A stretch of 64,000 nucleotides of DNA from Ulota crispa (GCA_963920765.1 OY987242.1:26374002-26438001); one strand, 5' to 3'. Numbered from the stretch's first letter, positions 1 to 13,419 are shown. Translations and numbers: made by a program. The notes: generated by a model from the letters alone, not told the origin.

Positions 1-3000
1 CCTTTAAAAAGCTTATGTATGTATGTAAATATATGCACATATATATTTCCCTCTCAATTTTTATTTTATGTTCATGTAGTACAATGGTACATAGCTATAT
101 GAAAACTTGAGAAGTATTGATTTTGCAATTTCAAGAGTAAAAAGGTTGTTTAAGGTTTAGTAACAAGCGCATTGTGGTTTTGTGGAAAAGCAAGTATTGA
201 ATGTATTCATTAATAAAAATTAAAAACTAAACTATATTTCTTATAAACTAATCAAACTAAATACATCATCTACATAGTGAAAATTTTGATATTCTTCATT
301 AAGGGTTGTTGGAAAATAATGCTGCATTTAAATTTGACATTTTCATGAATACAGTGCTCTAGACTCTTCAAAGCCCAAACTTAATGATGAACACAATGCT
401 CTCAAGTGACGTTTCATCCAATTGACTTCTGATTCATTCAAAGCAGAGTCCGGGGAGGTTTTTAAAAAAACTAGGTACATTTCCTAGTCTTATTTGGTTC
501 ACTGGGTTTTTTAATATTTTAATCAGCCATGGCCTAAACATGTATTTTTTGGTTAGCCAATAATCTTTGTTTTTTTTTTCACTTGGTTGATTTCCTAAGT
601 TTAGGAAAATAGTTTGGTTGAAATCTGAATTTCAATGTATTATATATATTTTTTCTTACAAATGCTACAAATAGATCAATCTTTTGCTTACCATGTGCAT
701 GGCATAGCAAAGCAAGACAAAAATCAAAGACATCAAAAACTTGTCAAGTTACTCCCAACTAATGCAATTTTTTTATACTTTAAAAGGATTTATTGTTGAC
801 TTTTGTTACTTCAATATCTTTGGCTAGATTTGAATTGGGTCAAGTCTCACCATCTTGGGATTGAGCATCACTTTTCCTCTAAGGATTGGTGCACCAAGTG
901 CACCTCTTATCCTATTAACCATCAAGTGCATCGTTTATCCCATTAACCATCACCCACTCACCCACTCACCCTCTCATTTACTCACCCTCTCATCCACTCA
1001 TTTGCTCACCCAATCAATCACACCCACTCACCCACATGGCCACCTCACCCATGTTTCTTGTTTTAATTTTTTTTGAACTTTTAGCACCTTGTAACTGCTT
1101 GTGAAATAAAAAAACATTTGGTTTTTGTTTAGAAGGTCAGAAAATTTCCTTATCATGGAAAAGTTCATAGGTTGATTTCCCAAAGTTTCAAACTTCATTT
1201 GGCCCATTTCCTCATCTATAAGTGCACATTCGGCTAAATTTCCTAAAGATGAAATCGTAACTTGGCAAATTTTTTAAAGTCATGTTTTTATGGTCGGAAG
1301 CAAATCTGCCAACTTTCATTTTTTTTTGACAATCCTCAAAAAAAGTTGACTGACTTGTAACTAAAACTCAATTCTCCTCGAACACTGATTCAAAGTAATG
1401 TGAACATGATTTATTGCACCAATCTTTGATAACACAATTCAATGAAATTAAGGGAAATATTTGAATTCAATAGAAAAACCTGATCATTTTTCATTCAGTT
1501 TCCTGTGCTTGCCATGGAAATTGTTGCTTTGAAATTATGTGATTGATCAATTCAATCACAACCGCACCACCCTACACCAATCTTCTCTCTTGTGAACAAA
1601 TCTTTGATATGCAATTGTTTTTTTTAATATTTGGTTAGCTTAGGGGTGACAATGACAAAATAATCTTGCTTCTATTATTAAAACCACTCAAAAAGAAAAG
1701 TAAGGTAAATACATCTACCTCCCATCTATCAAATTATAACCTATCTCCCCACATTTGTGCCTATTGTGTAAAGCACACCTACCGTCAAATCTAGATACTC
1801 CCATCATCAACACTTCAAACAATCATAATGAATTCATACAATGCCTCCAAAACACACACTAAAAAACATGTTCAATCCTTTTTACCTTGTTAGTTGTTAC
1901 TAATAAGAGTCAACAAAAATGAAAATTACAAAAAGTTAGCAGAAGAAACCATGCTCAAATGTGCTTCTCAAGACTATATAACAACTAAAGTTACCTCAAG
2001 ACTTCTACAGCCAAGCTTGCAATAAATCAACCTGCTGCATCCAATCCCCACTCTCAAAGCTCCTCAAACTCACTTCTCACTTGAAAACCAACACCCCACA
2101 ACACATCCATGTCAGCTCAGTATCAAACCCTCCCACCCAATTTCATTAAAAATTTGCACAATCTCAACAAACACACATAGCTTCAAAGTGAACTTGCACA
2201 ATTTCAAAGGAAATTTTCATCAATTGTCAATACCAAGATGGCTCTGCGATTTACATCAAAATAAATGAGTCAAGTGCACTATGCACGGGCAGCAGAAGCA
2301 GGAAGTGTTGTAAGTAAGTCCAGCACAATTGCGCAAAACCTATGCTATTTTATTTAAACCCAGAAATTTAATAGAAAGTCCCTTCAGCTAAGTTGTAGGT
2401 GTTAAAGCTCTTTGACACAATAGGAGCTTCAAAGGTCTCCACAAGCAACCACTATGACACAACAAAAGTGAGAGATAGACTATCAACAAAAATCAAACTT
2501 ACTGATGCAAAACTCATAATCAACTCACAAAAAAGGCCTCAAAGCTTCCATTAGAGCAACGATTTCCAAGCTAAACTCAGCAAATGGTAGCAAATGTGGA
2601 GTTGCTACAGCAATATATGCTACAAGCAGGGATGGAGCTAAGCTACCTTGTATGAGAGTAGCTGCAGTTGTGATGCTTTAGTTGACTTAGAGTTGGCCCC
2701 ACTTGGGAGTAAGAATTGACAGAAAAAGAGGTGAGAGTTGCAGCAAATTGCAAGCTATGGCAAATATTTAAAGTCAAGTGGAGTATTGAAGCAAACTGGA
2801 AATACCTGCGATCCTTGGAGGAGGTTACAATTGAACCAACATCCAATAAAAAGCTTAGTCTTTTTTACAAACAAGGGTATGAATCATGAAAATAAATTAC
2901 AAGCTGTAGAAGGTAATGCAGAACATATTAAAAAAAAAAAAAAAAAACATTAATTTAGTGGTAAGGAAATTAACAATAAGGACACACTTAGCAAAATTGA

Positions 3001-3126
3001 TAATGATTGGAAAGTATAAATGTTTGAAAAACCAAAGAAAGCTTCTACAATGCTTGCAATCTTTGATTCATCATGCCATATAGTCTCATTTTGTCTATCA
3101 TAGCTATACTCTATGCAAGAATGTAC
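1..3126. other. AT-rich intergenic DNA without a recognisable gene
   Basis: No open frame with coding character is visible on either strand. The short open frames here are low-complexity or lack homology I can recognise. The only structured item is the CCCACTCA-type tandem run near 951-1049. Confidence 0.6.
951..1049. repeat. CCCACTCA-type degenerate tandem repeat
   Basis: Successive units such as CCCACTCA, CCCTCTCA, TCCACTCA and TTTGCTCA are about 8 bases long and imperfect. The array keeps a short frame open but this is compositional, not coding. Confidence 0.75.
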
Positions 3127-3401
3127 CAACACTACAAGAAAAAGGGCCTTTTTTGACTAAGGATTTTGATTACAAAAAAGATTAACACAACTCAGAGTAA
3201 ATGACTAGTCAAATGACCACATGTAGTCATAAATAATGTAATTAGTCATGAATGTAGTCATAAATAATTTAATTTATGACTACATGTAGTCATAAATTAA
3301 ATTATTTGACTCATATTAGACCAGTCAAAAAGTCTGAGTTGTTGTATCGTTTTGGTAGTCAAAATCCTTAGTCAAAAAGAGCCCTTTTCCTTGTAGTGCA
3401 A
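3127..3401. mobile_element. CACTA-type MITE with 3-bp target duplication
   Basis: The element runs 3130-3398. It starts CACTACAAGAAAAAGGGCC and ends with the inverse, CCCTTTTCCTTGTAGTG. CACTACAAGAAA is the classic plant CACTA (EnSpm) terminus. The triplet CAA flanks both ends (3127-3129 and 3399-3401), the 3-bp duplication expected of this superfamily. Almost the whole 269 bp is self-complementary, with repeated GACTA and TAGTC subterminal motifs, and it encodes nothing. It is a non-autonomous derivative. Confidence 0.9.
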
Positions 3402-3877
3402 GTAAATGACTTAAAACACTTTCCCAAAAACTCCCTATGTGTTGTCTTCTTCATCTATGCATGTCTTCTTCATCTATCTACATTTTCTTCATCTATGCAT
3501 GCATAACAACAGGTGCAAACCTTCCTTCATGAGCAAAAGTCTCAGCAGTTGGGGTTGATTTGATTGGGTCTTGAAATCTAAAAAGTTCCCATAGGACAAA
3601 ATAATTGATAAACATTTTGAGAACTTAAAATCTTCAAGAAATTAAGTGAAAAGCACTCTCTATTTCTCAAAAAAGTTGGAATCATATGAAACACCATTAA
3701 CACCATTACATATGGCATTGAATTGTAAAAAAAAACATAAAAATCAAGAAGGCAATTCTCACTTGAACTTTCATTCAAGAGTACTGGTACATTTGCTCAA
3801 AATCTTGGTTCAAAGTGCCTTCCTTCCAAGTTTGGACCATATCTTTTGTAGACATGGAAAAGAATGTTCCAAAAAAG

Positions 3878-4523
3878 CTATTGACCTCCATCTTGTCCAA
3901 ATAGCATAGAACCGGCTTCCTCTTCAAGGGCAACGACAACTTCAATGACTAAAGTATAGTGAGTTCCACTCACGTGAGCAGACTCTCCTTGTAGGGTTTT
4001 TAAGAGACCAAAATCTTTTGGCCCAATGACCATTTCAACTCCAAAAGCCATTAGTTTAACAGCATTTTGCTGTAGAAACATCTTACTGTTGTTTGATAAC
4101 CACTGCGTCCTTTGAGCACTATCCAATACTTGCTTTCCACAAGCTTTGTAAAAGGCATTTAACACCAACTTTGAAAAGGCATGCCAAGGCAATTGTCATG
4201 CCTTGGTGTAAAAATATGGTAGATACGTTTACCTCGTTTTCAATTTTATCCATGAGCACAATCAAAGTAGCATTTGAGGCAACTTGCAAGGCAACCATGG
4301 CCTTCACCTCTGAAAGTTCCACTTCTATTGCTCCTATGAGGTCAACTTCCCCGTCAAGGTCCACTTTAGCTTTGCTCTCAAGGTGGACTTCTACTTCGCT
4401 CTCAAGGGACACCAAACGTTGCTCTGCCTCTTTGCATTTCTATTTGTAAGCGCTTCCTATGCTCTGCTTCTTGTAATCCTTACTCCACTCCATCCCAAAA
4501 CATTCAGGTGGTGAAGAAGCCAT
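3878..4523 (-). pseudogene. Decayed unrecognised protein-coding sequence
   Basis: From ATG 4523-4521 the minus strand reads MASSPPECFGMEWSKDYKKQ, then hits an in-frame TAG after about 27 codons. It continues in the same frame as an acidic, coiled-coil-like stretch (EAEQRLVSLESEVEVHLES and following) until about 4190. Beyond that the coding-like sequence switches frame: MPWHAFSKLVLNAFYKACGK onwards, to a stop near 3878. One nonsense codon and one frameshift therefore separate three protein-like segments on one strand. I do not recognise the family. It could be a lineage-specific gene decaying in place, a fragment captured by a transposon, or an unusual gene with unseen introns. A strongly purine-rich stretch lies just upstream at 4790-4990. 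Confidence 0.4.
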
Positions 4524-6354
4524 CCTGCATCAAAATTCACTTCATCAAAATGAAAACCTAAACACAAATAAATAAAAATACCTACAAGAATAACTAGTTT
4601 TTAACATTAGAAAAAAGGTTTAAGAAGCTTCAAAAAAAAGGATTTGAGAAGCCAAAAAAAAATTTAAGGAAAATAGCGCCATGAAGAAGAGAAATGGGGT
4701 AGAAGAACTGAAAAGCAAAACTGAGTGGAGGTACCTGTATTTATAAGATGGTATTGTTGAACCTCAATGTAAACCCAACTCTTTATACAGCAAAAGGCAA
4801 AGTGAGAAAGGCACAAGAAGAGAGAGAAGAGAAGAGCAGAGAGGAGAAGAGAGGAGGAAAGAGGAGAGAAGGGGAGGATTTTTAGGGTTAGGGTTTAAGG
4901 ATCTGACGTTCTTGCATGGGGGGGAAGAGCAAGGGGGAGGAGCAAGAGCAACAGAGGGGGAGGAGCAAGGGAGAAGAGCAGGGGGCAAGGTTTAATTTTT
5001 GATTTTGTCAAGGTAGAGTGATCCGCAATTTAGCCTGCTGGCAAGTAAGGAAATTTTGGCTAAAATGGGAACAAATGAATGATACACAAAAGTTCATCCA
5101 AAAAATTGCTATTATAAGCTACTTTCATCCAAAATTTGGTGAATGGGGATTGTACTTTAGGAAGGATCTGGCATTTTCATCCATTTTTTCACACTGATTT
5201 TTTTGGGTAAAGGTAGCCAAAACAATTTTGAGGTAAGATTTAGGTGAAATTTTGCCAAGAAATTAAACCTTGGCAAGAGGGAGCAGCTTGGAATGTAAAA
5301 AAAGGGTTGGGAATAAAAAATACAACAAGAACACAAAAGATATATAGGAAGAAAGATAATCTTATTCCAAGTAGGTTTCCACATATATATTAAGGAGAGA
5401 GGATATAAAGTAAAAGTCCTTCTCTCCTATTGGTCCGTGGGATTCCTTACTAAAGTAAACTCTAGTTAACTATAATGGAGAGCGTAATAATAGAATACTT
5501 ATGTCAACACTCCTCCTTGCTTAACACATAGTTGCATGGAATCCTAAATAACAATGTTCTATATGATAATTCATGTAATCTTGTAAGATATACGGTTGTT
5601 GCCTCATTAGAGTTTAAGGATACGACATTTTCTCATCCGAGGAGGCTTAGACAACAATTTTCATCCAGTTTACTGTTTTGTTCATCCTTCTGCTATGGTT
5701 CCATCCTAGTTTCTTCCCTTCTCTTTGATTGCTTGGTATGGAGTATGTGCTTGATACCATGAAAGTCTAATTATACTCTAGTCCATTGTCATTTCTTTCT
5801 TTTTTTTACTTGGGATTGGTTCAAAATTTGGCCTAACTCAACCTTATGTAGGATCTTATGTCTATTGAATTTAAAGACCTTGAGTAATGGCAAAGTTGGA
5901 CCAAAATTTAGTCTAGAATTGTGGGGATGGACATTTTTTGACACAATTTCTTGTACATTATAAAAATTTAAGCATAAAAAAAATGAAGCTATAGAGTTTA
6001 AAATAGGTTTTTTTTCACTTTTTAAGAAGTGTGAAAGTGGCTATTTAAAATGTGACAGTGGTGCTCCAAATTTCAACATTTGTCCACATATTGGATAGAA
6101 AATGTCACATTAGTACATATTCCATGTCTATAATTTAGTTTTCATCCACAATTTGGCAATTTCATCCATGTTTATTTTTTAAAATTTGAAGCCTCTTAGC
6201 AATTTCATCCAAGTTTTTTGGCATCTTTTTGACATGTTTTAGCCAAACTACTTTTTTTGGGTGCAATTTGACACCAAAATGCCAAAAAAAGAAAGCCTTG
6301 CTTGACACCCCCACTCTCTACTCCACCCGCTAGAGTGAAGACAATCTTTTTGGT
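4524..6354. other. Intergenic, with purine-rich tract; no gene seen
   Basis: About 4790-4990 is a GA-rich/GGGGAGGA-type purine run on the plus strand. The rest is AT-rich with several scattered TTTCATCC words. No coding segment or clear transposon end was found. Confidence 0.5.
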
Positions 6355-6677
6355 TAAGGTAGCAACACCCATAACCATCACTATACCCATAACCATCACT
6401 TCTAAAATCTTGAAAAATTTGTGAAAGTGAATTGATGTAGTCTAATTACAAGGATATACAACATGTGAACATGAAACCTTAGTGTTGGTATTAAGTGCAA
6501 TTGAAGTTGGCTCTTTAAAAATTCACAACTTATTCTCACAGTATTCAAATTATACATTCAAAAGTGCAAACTCATTATTTTTCTCTTGCTAACACGATCA
6601 CATATTTTGCTAGATATTTATTAGTAATCATCATGTTCCAAACCCTTAGTTTGATGGTTATGGGTGCTGCTACCTTA
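6355..6677. mobile_element. TA/AGGTAG-terminated MITE, copy B1
   Basis: The left end is TAAGGTAGCAACACCCATAA and the right end is its inverse, ATGGGTGCTGCTACCTTA. TA is the likely target dinucleotide. Copies of CCCATAACCATCAC are repeated just inside the left end. There is no coding capacity. It is related to copies at 9953, 25766 and 34346. Confidence 0.8.
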
Positions 6678-7991
6678 GTAAATAAATAGTTACTAAATAA
6701 ATTTAGTTTACTTTGATTGTGTAATCAGTCTTGTCACCGTCCCAAAGGCTGCACTCACACCTAGTGACCCAAGTGTGAGATTCTTATTTGTTCTTTAACC
6801 ACGTAGGTTTGATCGTTGTGAGCTTGATCGAAAATAAATTATAATACATTGTCTAAATCAACCCATCTAGAGATGAAAGAAGAAAAAAACTGCAAAAATG
6901 ATTTTTCATTTTATTAGAAATTCTCTTTGACCATAGTTTAATTTGCCTCTAGACATCTAGATCTTCATGTTGGGAGAAATTGTCACAAAAAATGAGTGTT
7001 TGTCTTATTTACCTTTTCATTAACATACAAAACAATGTACATGTTAGAGTAACAAAATGTCACAAGAAATGGAAACACACTATTTGTTGGATATGATACA
7101 TATCCTGGTCTCTAAGGGACCATCCTCAGAAAATCACAAAAGCGCAGTGATTTTGAGCCCCCCACTTAATTTTAAGTAAGCACATATTCTTCTATAGATT
7201 GACCCGCTACAAGTTTGAGGGGTTCTTTTTCAGCATAAAATACTCCCAAAATGAAAATTTTCTGTTGGTTACCTTACTTTAAAAAAAAAAAGATAGTTGT
7301 AGTTTAAAGCTTATCTCACTCAGTTACATAGCCCCAAAAGCCAAATTGATCTCCAATATGTAAAACACGTGCTAATTTACGAGCCGTGTTGTGCCATATA
7401 TAGTATCTTCATGCTCAAACTTTTGTTTTGGCCTCTAAGTGGTTTACTTACCTCAAAACATTGATGTTGTAAACCATCAAAATAATAATTTCTTCACAAG
7501 TATTTTGCAGAAAGAACTGCGTACCTGGGAATCATGGATTTTTTATTCACAAGTTCCCAAGTTTGTTTGTCTTCTTTGTAAAAAGCATACGTTGATAAAA
7601 TTATCCTCATTGGGTGTCATGGAAAAAAAAAAAAAAAAAAAAAAAAAAATTCTTGTTGTGTTTTGCCGTAGATGCCAGCCCCATGTGTATTCTTGTTATG
7701 TTTACTTTGTGAAGCATTATCTTATCCCTTCATTTCTAATTAATGTGTGGGCACTAATGTCATAATTTTTTGAGAATTACTGAACCACTAGGATTCAGGA
7801 ATTTTTGTTGGAAGAATTACAAATAAATCTTTCAACAACTCCTAACACCTAAAGCTTAGATCCTCAAACGTTTTTATTTTAGATTTTACTTTACAGATAC
7901 AGGTTTATATAATACAAGTGAAGGGTTACAAAATACATTAAAATTCAACCTAGGTGGCTTCTCAAGGTCCAATGATCCTTATGACACTACT
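6678..7991. other. Intergenic; poly-A run, no gene seen
   Basis: This stretch contains a long A homopolymer near 7625-7649 and otherwise unremarkable AT-rich sequence. A short open frame across the poly-A run is not credible as a gene. Confidence 0.5.
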
Positions 7992-8444
7992 TTAACCCCT
8001 AAGGGACCAAACAATATTTCCTTGGCAACATAGCAATTTTGGGCAGCTCACTACAAATGGTTTTGGGGGGTGTGTTTCATGTTTTGATTGGTCACAAAAA
8101 CTTATAAAGATATGCCTGACATGATTTAGTGCATGTTAGGCAAATCTCTCAAGCACCCTTAGTACAAGAATTGTTCACCACATGTGGTCAAATTTAAAGC
8201 ACTTGAAAGTTTTAGACAATGACAAAAAAAAAACTTTATGTACTGCCTTCAAATTGTCATATCTCTCAATCCAAAGGGTCAACATTCACAAAATCTTCAT
8301 GGTATGTTCTTGAATGAGTCTTCTACAAGATCCTACAGCTAGATTTGAACTTTTTTGAAAAAAATTGATTTGGGATCAAATCACTAGAAATCATAGTTTT
8401 GAGTGTTCTTTGAGAAACAATGTACTTGGTCCTTTAGGCGTTAA
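7992..8444. mobile_element. TTAA-flanked piggyBac-like MITE, copy a
   Basis: It begins TTAACCCCTAAGGGACCAA and ends TTGGTCCTTTAGGCGTTAA, so the inverted termini lie inside TTAA at each end. An internal block (ACAAGATCCTAC, near 8327) is shared in inverse with the larger copies at 12241, 27987 and 57953. It is non-coding. Confidence 0.85.
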
Positions 8445-8810
8445 GAGCGAAGTGGCCCTATGATTCTTACAATTACGTGTATTCAAAATCCTCATTAAAC
8501 ACCACTAATGTAATCAATATTTCTAATGTCGATCATTAGCTAGAACTTATATAATACAACACATAGTTAGCAATCACACTAAAACAGCCTCAAATTTATT
8601 TTTGACCAAAATTAATGTTTAAAAAAGTTCATGGATGAAGTAATGAATAGTCATTTGAAAATAAAATATTTATTTCATTTTTTTATTGACCAATAGCACT
8701 AGCTCATACCTAAATAGTTAAATACATAAATTATTTGTTTAGGAGGCTAATTGTTTTGTTTTAATGAACTATGATCATGAATTTACATTATGTAGATAAT
8801 GTTTACTCAC

Positions 8811-9224
8811 TTAACCCCTGAAGGGCTCGAACGCCCTTTGCATCCGTATTGTGCTGTTTTGATGGTATTCGAGGGATGTCACGGCATTTTCAGACTTTTG
8901 TGTACACTAACGCCTTATAAGAAATTTCAAGCCGGATTTGATCGTGCATTTTTTTTTGAGAAGAAACCTTGTCAAATTTTGCAAGTTGAGGTTTGTATCC
9001 ACACTTGCATATGATATAAGTATGATACTTGCTTTCTACGTCGACGAAGCTACCTTGCCTCTACAACAATGCAAGCTGTACCAGACACGTGGCCGTATTG
9101 CAAAATTGCATGGCTCATTTCTGGGTGGCCCGGCGCCTGTTAAAGTCGCCTAAACCATGCGTATCTTGGTCCACTACGGATACGTACCTGTATCTTGGAG
9201 GCCCAAGGGCCCTTTATGGGTTAA
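8811..9224. mobile_element. TTAA-flanked piggyBac-like MITE, copy b
   Basis: It starts TTAACCCCTGAAGGGCTC and ends GGGCCCTTTATGGGTTAA. Its left subterminal sequence (CCCTTTGCATCCGTA) and right end match the shorter copy at 14059-14290, so the two form a subfamily. Short open frames inside overlap in several phases and are not credible genes. Confidence 0.85.
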
Positions 9225-9489
9225 CCAAGCTGTGTAATCAAGCCCAATAAAGTGTTATCATGTAAGACTTCTATATTCTTTGCCTTGCTTGTGTTCAATT
9301 CAACTACAAGATTATAATACACAAGTATAGGTACTCGTTGTACCAACTGAGGCAACAACTTGATTCAAAGTAAAACCTCAATGTAAACCACTTTCTACAT
9401 GTATCTTCTCTCTTCCATATTGGTCCTCTCCTTAGACTCAACTTAAACCACTTTAAACACCATAATTGTTAAACTGGGAAAAACAGAGG

Positions 9490-9730
9490 TACCATTTTGT
9501 ATTCCTCCTTGAACCCAAAAAGTTACCTCAAACCAGATTCAAAGGTATTAAATTCCATTTGAGCCACTAAGATTTTTTCCCTTGCAAATTCCTCCTCTCA
9601 GGTGAGGGCATGTGTACAAAAAAAAAGTTGCAAGCTTGGTTTTAGGTAACCACCTAAAACCTTCAGAAGTCCCAAAATGTACTCTTTTTCCCAATTTAAT
9701 GAATATATATGATGTTTTTACGAATGTACC
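9490..9730 (+). repeat. Dispersed repeat, copy 1 (second copy at 55600-55850)
   Basis: The block containing AAATTCCTCCTCTCAGGTGA, followed by GGGCATGTGTAC and CCCAAAATGT, recurs at 55600-55850 in the same order with many substitutions. No terminal structure was recognised, so the class is unknown. Confidence 0.65.
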
Positions 9731-9777
9731 CCAATCTTTCCCCTATTGGTACTCCTCTACAAAGACTCAATGCAAAC

Positions 9778-9913
9778 CACTTTATGCATGTACTCCTCTC
9801 TCCCCTTTTGGTGGGTCACTAGAAGTTACACCACAACACTCTCTCTTTACCATTTTATGCTTGTACCCCTCTCCCTTTTTGGTCAATCACTGGAAGTTGC
9901 ACCATGACACTCT
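9778..9913 (+). repeat. Two-unit tandem duplication of about 68 bp
   Basis: Two adjacent diverged units each run from a CATTTTATGC/CACTTTATGC word through CCTCTC, TTTTTGGT, TCACT(A/G)GAAGTT and ACACTCT. They keep a 136-codon frame partly open, but I see no domain in it. Confidence 0.6.
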
Positions 9914-9952
9914 TAGCCAATCAAAAAGCCCATTCTTTTATATATATGGATG

Positions 9953-10470
9953 TAAGGTAGTGACACCCCTCTTCGTGAGTGTCCCCATTAGCGCTACCTA
10001 TGCACCAGATTTGTGTCAGTGACTAAGAAACACAATCTTTTTGGTTATGGGTGACAAAGTGATGGTTATGGGTGACAAAGTGATGGTTATGAGTGACAAA
10101 GTGATGGTTATGGGTGACAAAGTGATGGTTATGGGTGACAAAGTGATGGTTTTGGGTGACTAACATGATGGTTTTGAGTTCTCCATCTCACTATTTAAGA
10201 TCTCCTTAAGTTAATATTATGAGCGTATGAATAGACTAAAGATTTCACTAAACATATTTTTCAACATCTTGTACTCACAACTATACATTTTTAGTGATTT
10301 TGAACTTTGAAAAATCTTGTGTATAAATGCTTGCAATTGGAACTTTGAAATTGATGCCAATATTTTTGGATTCCTCTAGACAATATATTTTTTAAAGTTC
10401 ATCAGTTGGTTTTCCTACTCCAAAAGACTCCAAAAGCCTTAGTTTGACGCTTATGGGTGTTGCTACCTTA
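9953..10470. mobile_element. TA/AGGTAG-terminated MITE with internal minisatellite, copy B2
   Basis: The left end is TAAGGTAGTGACACCC and the right end is GGGTGTTGCTACCTTA. Inside, at about 10035-10165, a 21-bp unit (GGTTATGGGTGACAAAGTGA plus T) repeats about six times. The unit is built from the CCCATAACCATCAC terminal motif seen in the other copies, so the array probably grew from the terminal sequence. It is non-coding. Confidence 0.8.
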
Positions 10471-12240
10471 TTGTTAAATTTTAAACTTATGATACAAAGC
10501 TGAGTATGATACCACAATTGAAAGTCATCATTCTAAAAAACCTAAATCTCAAAGGAGTTGATCTATTTGCTAACAAAATGCTATTGTGAAGTACAAAATA
10601 ATATATCCTAACAAAAAGAGGTGTAAACTCTAACTCATAATTTTGACTAATGAGTTCTTGATACTTAATGAATTTTTATATTCATTTTGCAATACATGAC
10701 AGGGAATTTTTAGCATTACCGAAGTCACATTAGGCCAAAACCACTTAATTCTATTCAAATTGGATAATTAAAAAATAGGTCTGGAAATAATGCATTTATT
10801 TTAGGATTTCTCCTAGCAATAATTTTTTTTCAAACACATTGAGCTTAAATTAATCAAAATTATTATAATAAATGTTTCTTTTTCAACTAATGCTACATTA
10901 GCATTTTGATAGAAACACTAGGTCTAGTGTTTCTCAATCGGATTTGGAATTCCCACTTGGCTCCATGTAATTGACAAGAAAAACAAAATAATAATAAAGG
11001 TTATTTATGGGGATTGCAAACCGCATAGGCAAAACTGATCTTAGATGTAAAGAGAATAGAAAAAGCCAAACTTGTTGGATATTTAAAAAAAATACATCTT
11101 GTTACGTAAAACAATTGCAAAACAAAGTGTAATTGGGCAAGTCCTTATTAAAGAATTGCGTATCTTATCAAAATCACAAAATACAAACAAGACCAAATTT
11201 AAAAGAAAACAAAAGAAAATGTTGAAAACTTTGATCTAAATTGCATTTAAAGATTTTTGATGGCACTATAAGCAAAGGACCTTCTTGATCTATTAAAAAA
11301 TCCTTAGGTTGCAATGGATGTTTTTTATTGCATTCAATTCATTCATTTTAGAAACATCTGTGAAAATAAATGACTACAATTTTATTTTTAAATCAATCTA
11401 AAAAGTTGAGGCTTCTAGCCTTCTATATCTGTTTATATGAATCTCACAACAAATTATACTTTTGCAAGATTTTGAAAACAATGTTGGAAATTTTCACAAA
11501 TTATATTGAAGAGTAGAGGTTCTTTGAACATATGCAATTTCACTAACATAAAAGAAATGTATATTATGTAATCACAAAGTTATAATTCCCTTGTATTGAT
11601 ACAAAATGTAAGTATATTTCAAATACAACTACTCCATTCAAATACTTAAGGTTTAAAATTGTTTTGCAATTATGCTTAAAATTTTCAAGTATTTTTGTAT
11701 CATGACATGTGTTAGAAAATTTGATTTTTCCAATGCAATTTTTGTGAAATTTTTAATGTTTCTTTCACAAGAATACAATAATTTATCGTATACAACTGCA
11801 TGAAGTTTGAAAGCTTTTGTCTATGAATACAACTTGTTTTACAAAATCTTGATGATGATCCTCTATCAAACTTATTTCTATAATTGAACAATGTAGATGC
11901 AAGGAACTAAACATTATCCGTGATTACCAACTAGGTCCTTTATGTTTTAGTTTCAGCAGTACTAAATTTAGAACTTCGCATATCAAATCCAGAAACTTCC
12001 AAATGAACAAACAAGCATTCCGTTTATTTATAGACATTGGTCAAATTGGTTATTAGAATGTAAAACGAACCTTGCACGTGTGATATATGACTCAAATGAA
12101 CAATGTCTATTGGAATGCAATGACTTAACTACTCTTCCTTGTTGCAATTTAACACTTCTTCAAATTTTAGGTTGTAGGTTGAATTTTTTTGTAGTCTGGA
12201 TCCCTTCTATGACTGAAGGATAATAATGCAAGAATCCCGA
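10471..12240. other. Intergenic; nothing recognisable
   Basis: Plain AT-rich DNA with no convincing ORF, repeat boundary or RNA gene. Confidence 0.5.
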
Positions 12241-13159
12241 TTAACTCCTAGAGGACCAAGCAAAGTTTTCACCAAAAACTCTTCAAAACAGCCATTTTTA
12301 GAGCATCAATCAAATTTAAAAACAAAAACATTTTTATGCATATGTGATCCTAGGATCTTGTAGAAGGATAGTTTTAGAAAATGTGGAAAGATTTTAGAGT
12401 TTTTCACTGCGTGGATGGAAGATATTATGGTTTGAACATTCAAAAACATCTTGTGAAAAATTGGGCAACTACCCTTCAAAAGGTGAAATTCTTAAGGAAA
12501 AAAGGACATGTGGGTGGTACTTCTCTAAATTCCTTATTCCGCCTAAGTAAAGTACATGTCAATAAAGTTTCAAATCATTTGGAATTGTATAGCGTATGGA
12601 AAAAAGATAAGTAAGTAAAAAGAAGTAGAGAATGATTCAAAACACTAAATTGTTAAGAATTTAATTATAGAAATGAAAAATGCCAATCCCAATGGTCATA
12701 GTGTTGTAATAAACAATCTACATCCTTTGATTTTGGTTTTTTTCCAAAATGTTGAAAATTGAGTAAAATAAAGGACTTTAAAGTTTATTTTAGAGTAGAG
12801 AATTCATAACTGCCCGCAAACCAAACATCCTCATAACTTTTCATCTCATTGATCAAAATGGAATGATTCAAAGCTTCCTACATTCACATAATCTCCTAAA
12901 CCAATTTAAAAATTTTGTTTTTGAAAAAAAAAAAAAAAATTGCCTAGGTTGCTTAACGAACATAAAAAACAACATATTAGGCCATAAATTTTACTCATAA
13001 TTTCAAATGTCATGAAATTTAGTGCATATGAAAGAAAAACCTCATTCCCACTTTCTATTAAAATTTCAGCCTAAAATATGAAAAGCTCCAATCATAGATA
13101 CCTGCCCAAAATCGCTATGTTGCTTTTTAAAAAAAAAAGCCCGGTGTTTCAGGGGTTAA
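12241..13159. mobile_element. TTAA-flanked piggyBac-like element, copy c
   Basis: The left end is TTAACTCCTAGAGGACCAAG and the right end is GTGTTTCAGGGGTTAA. It contains the TAGGATCTTGT block near 12347 shared with the copies at 7992, 27987 and 57953. At about 919 bp it is a mid-sized member. The 77-codon open frame inside has no recognisable domain. Confidence 0.7.
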
Positions 13160-13419
13160 AGAACGAAGTCAGTTTACTAAAATGATTCATTCTAAAGAAA
13201 AAAAAATCACATGTCACACTGTGTCGGTGGAATTACAGGAGGCCCTCTCTTTTTCAGAAAACCTAAAAAATATTGCAATGAAATGAAGAGACCAACCCGT
13301 ACAAGCTATATTCTAAACTTTAACAAAATCTTGATTCTAAAGTGACATAATAAAAGATCTCAGTCAAGAAAAGCGGTCAAAGAAAACAATATCGTGAATG
13401 GCTTTGTAACAGGACCAAA

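Noticed and set aside
7620-7652. Poly-A run as the tail of a retroposed gene
   Set aside because: No coding or element sequence ends upstream of it and no target duplication was seen.
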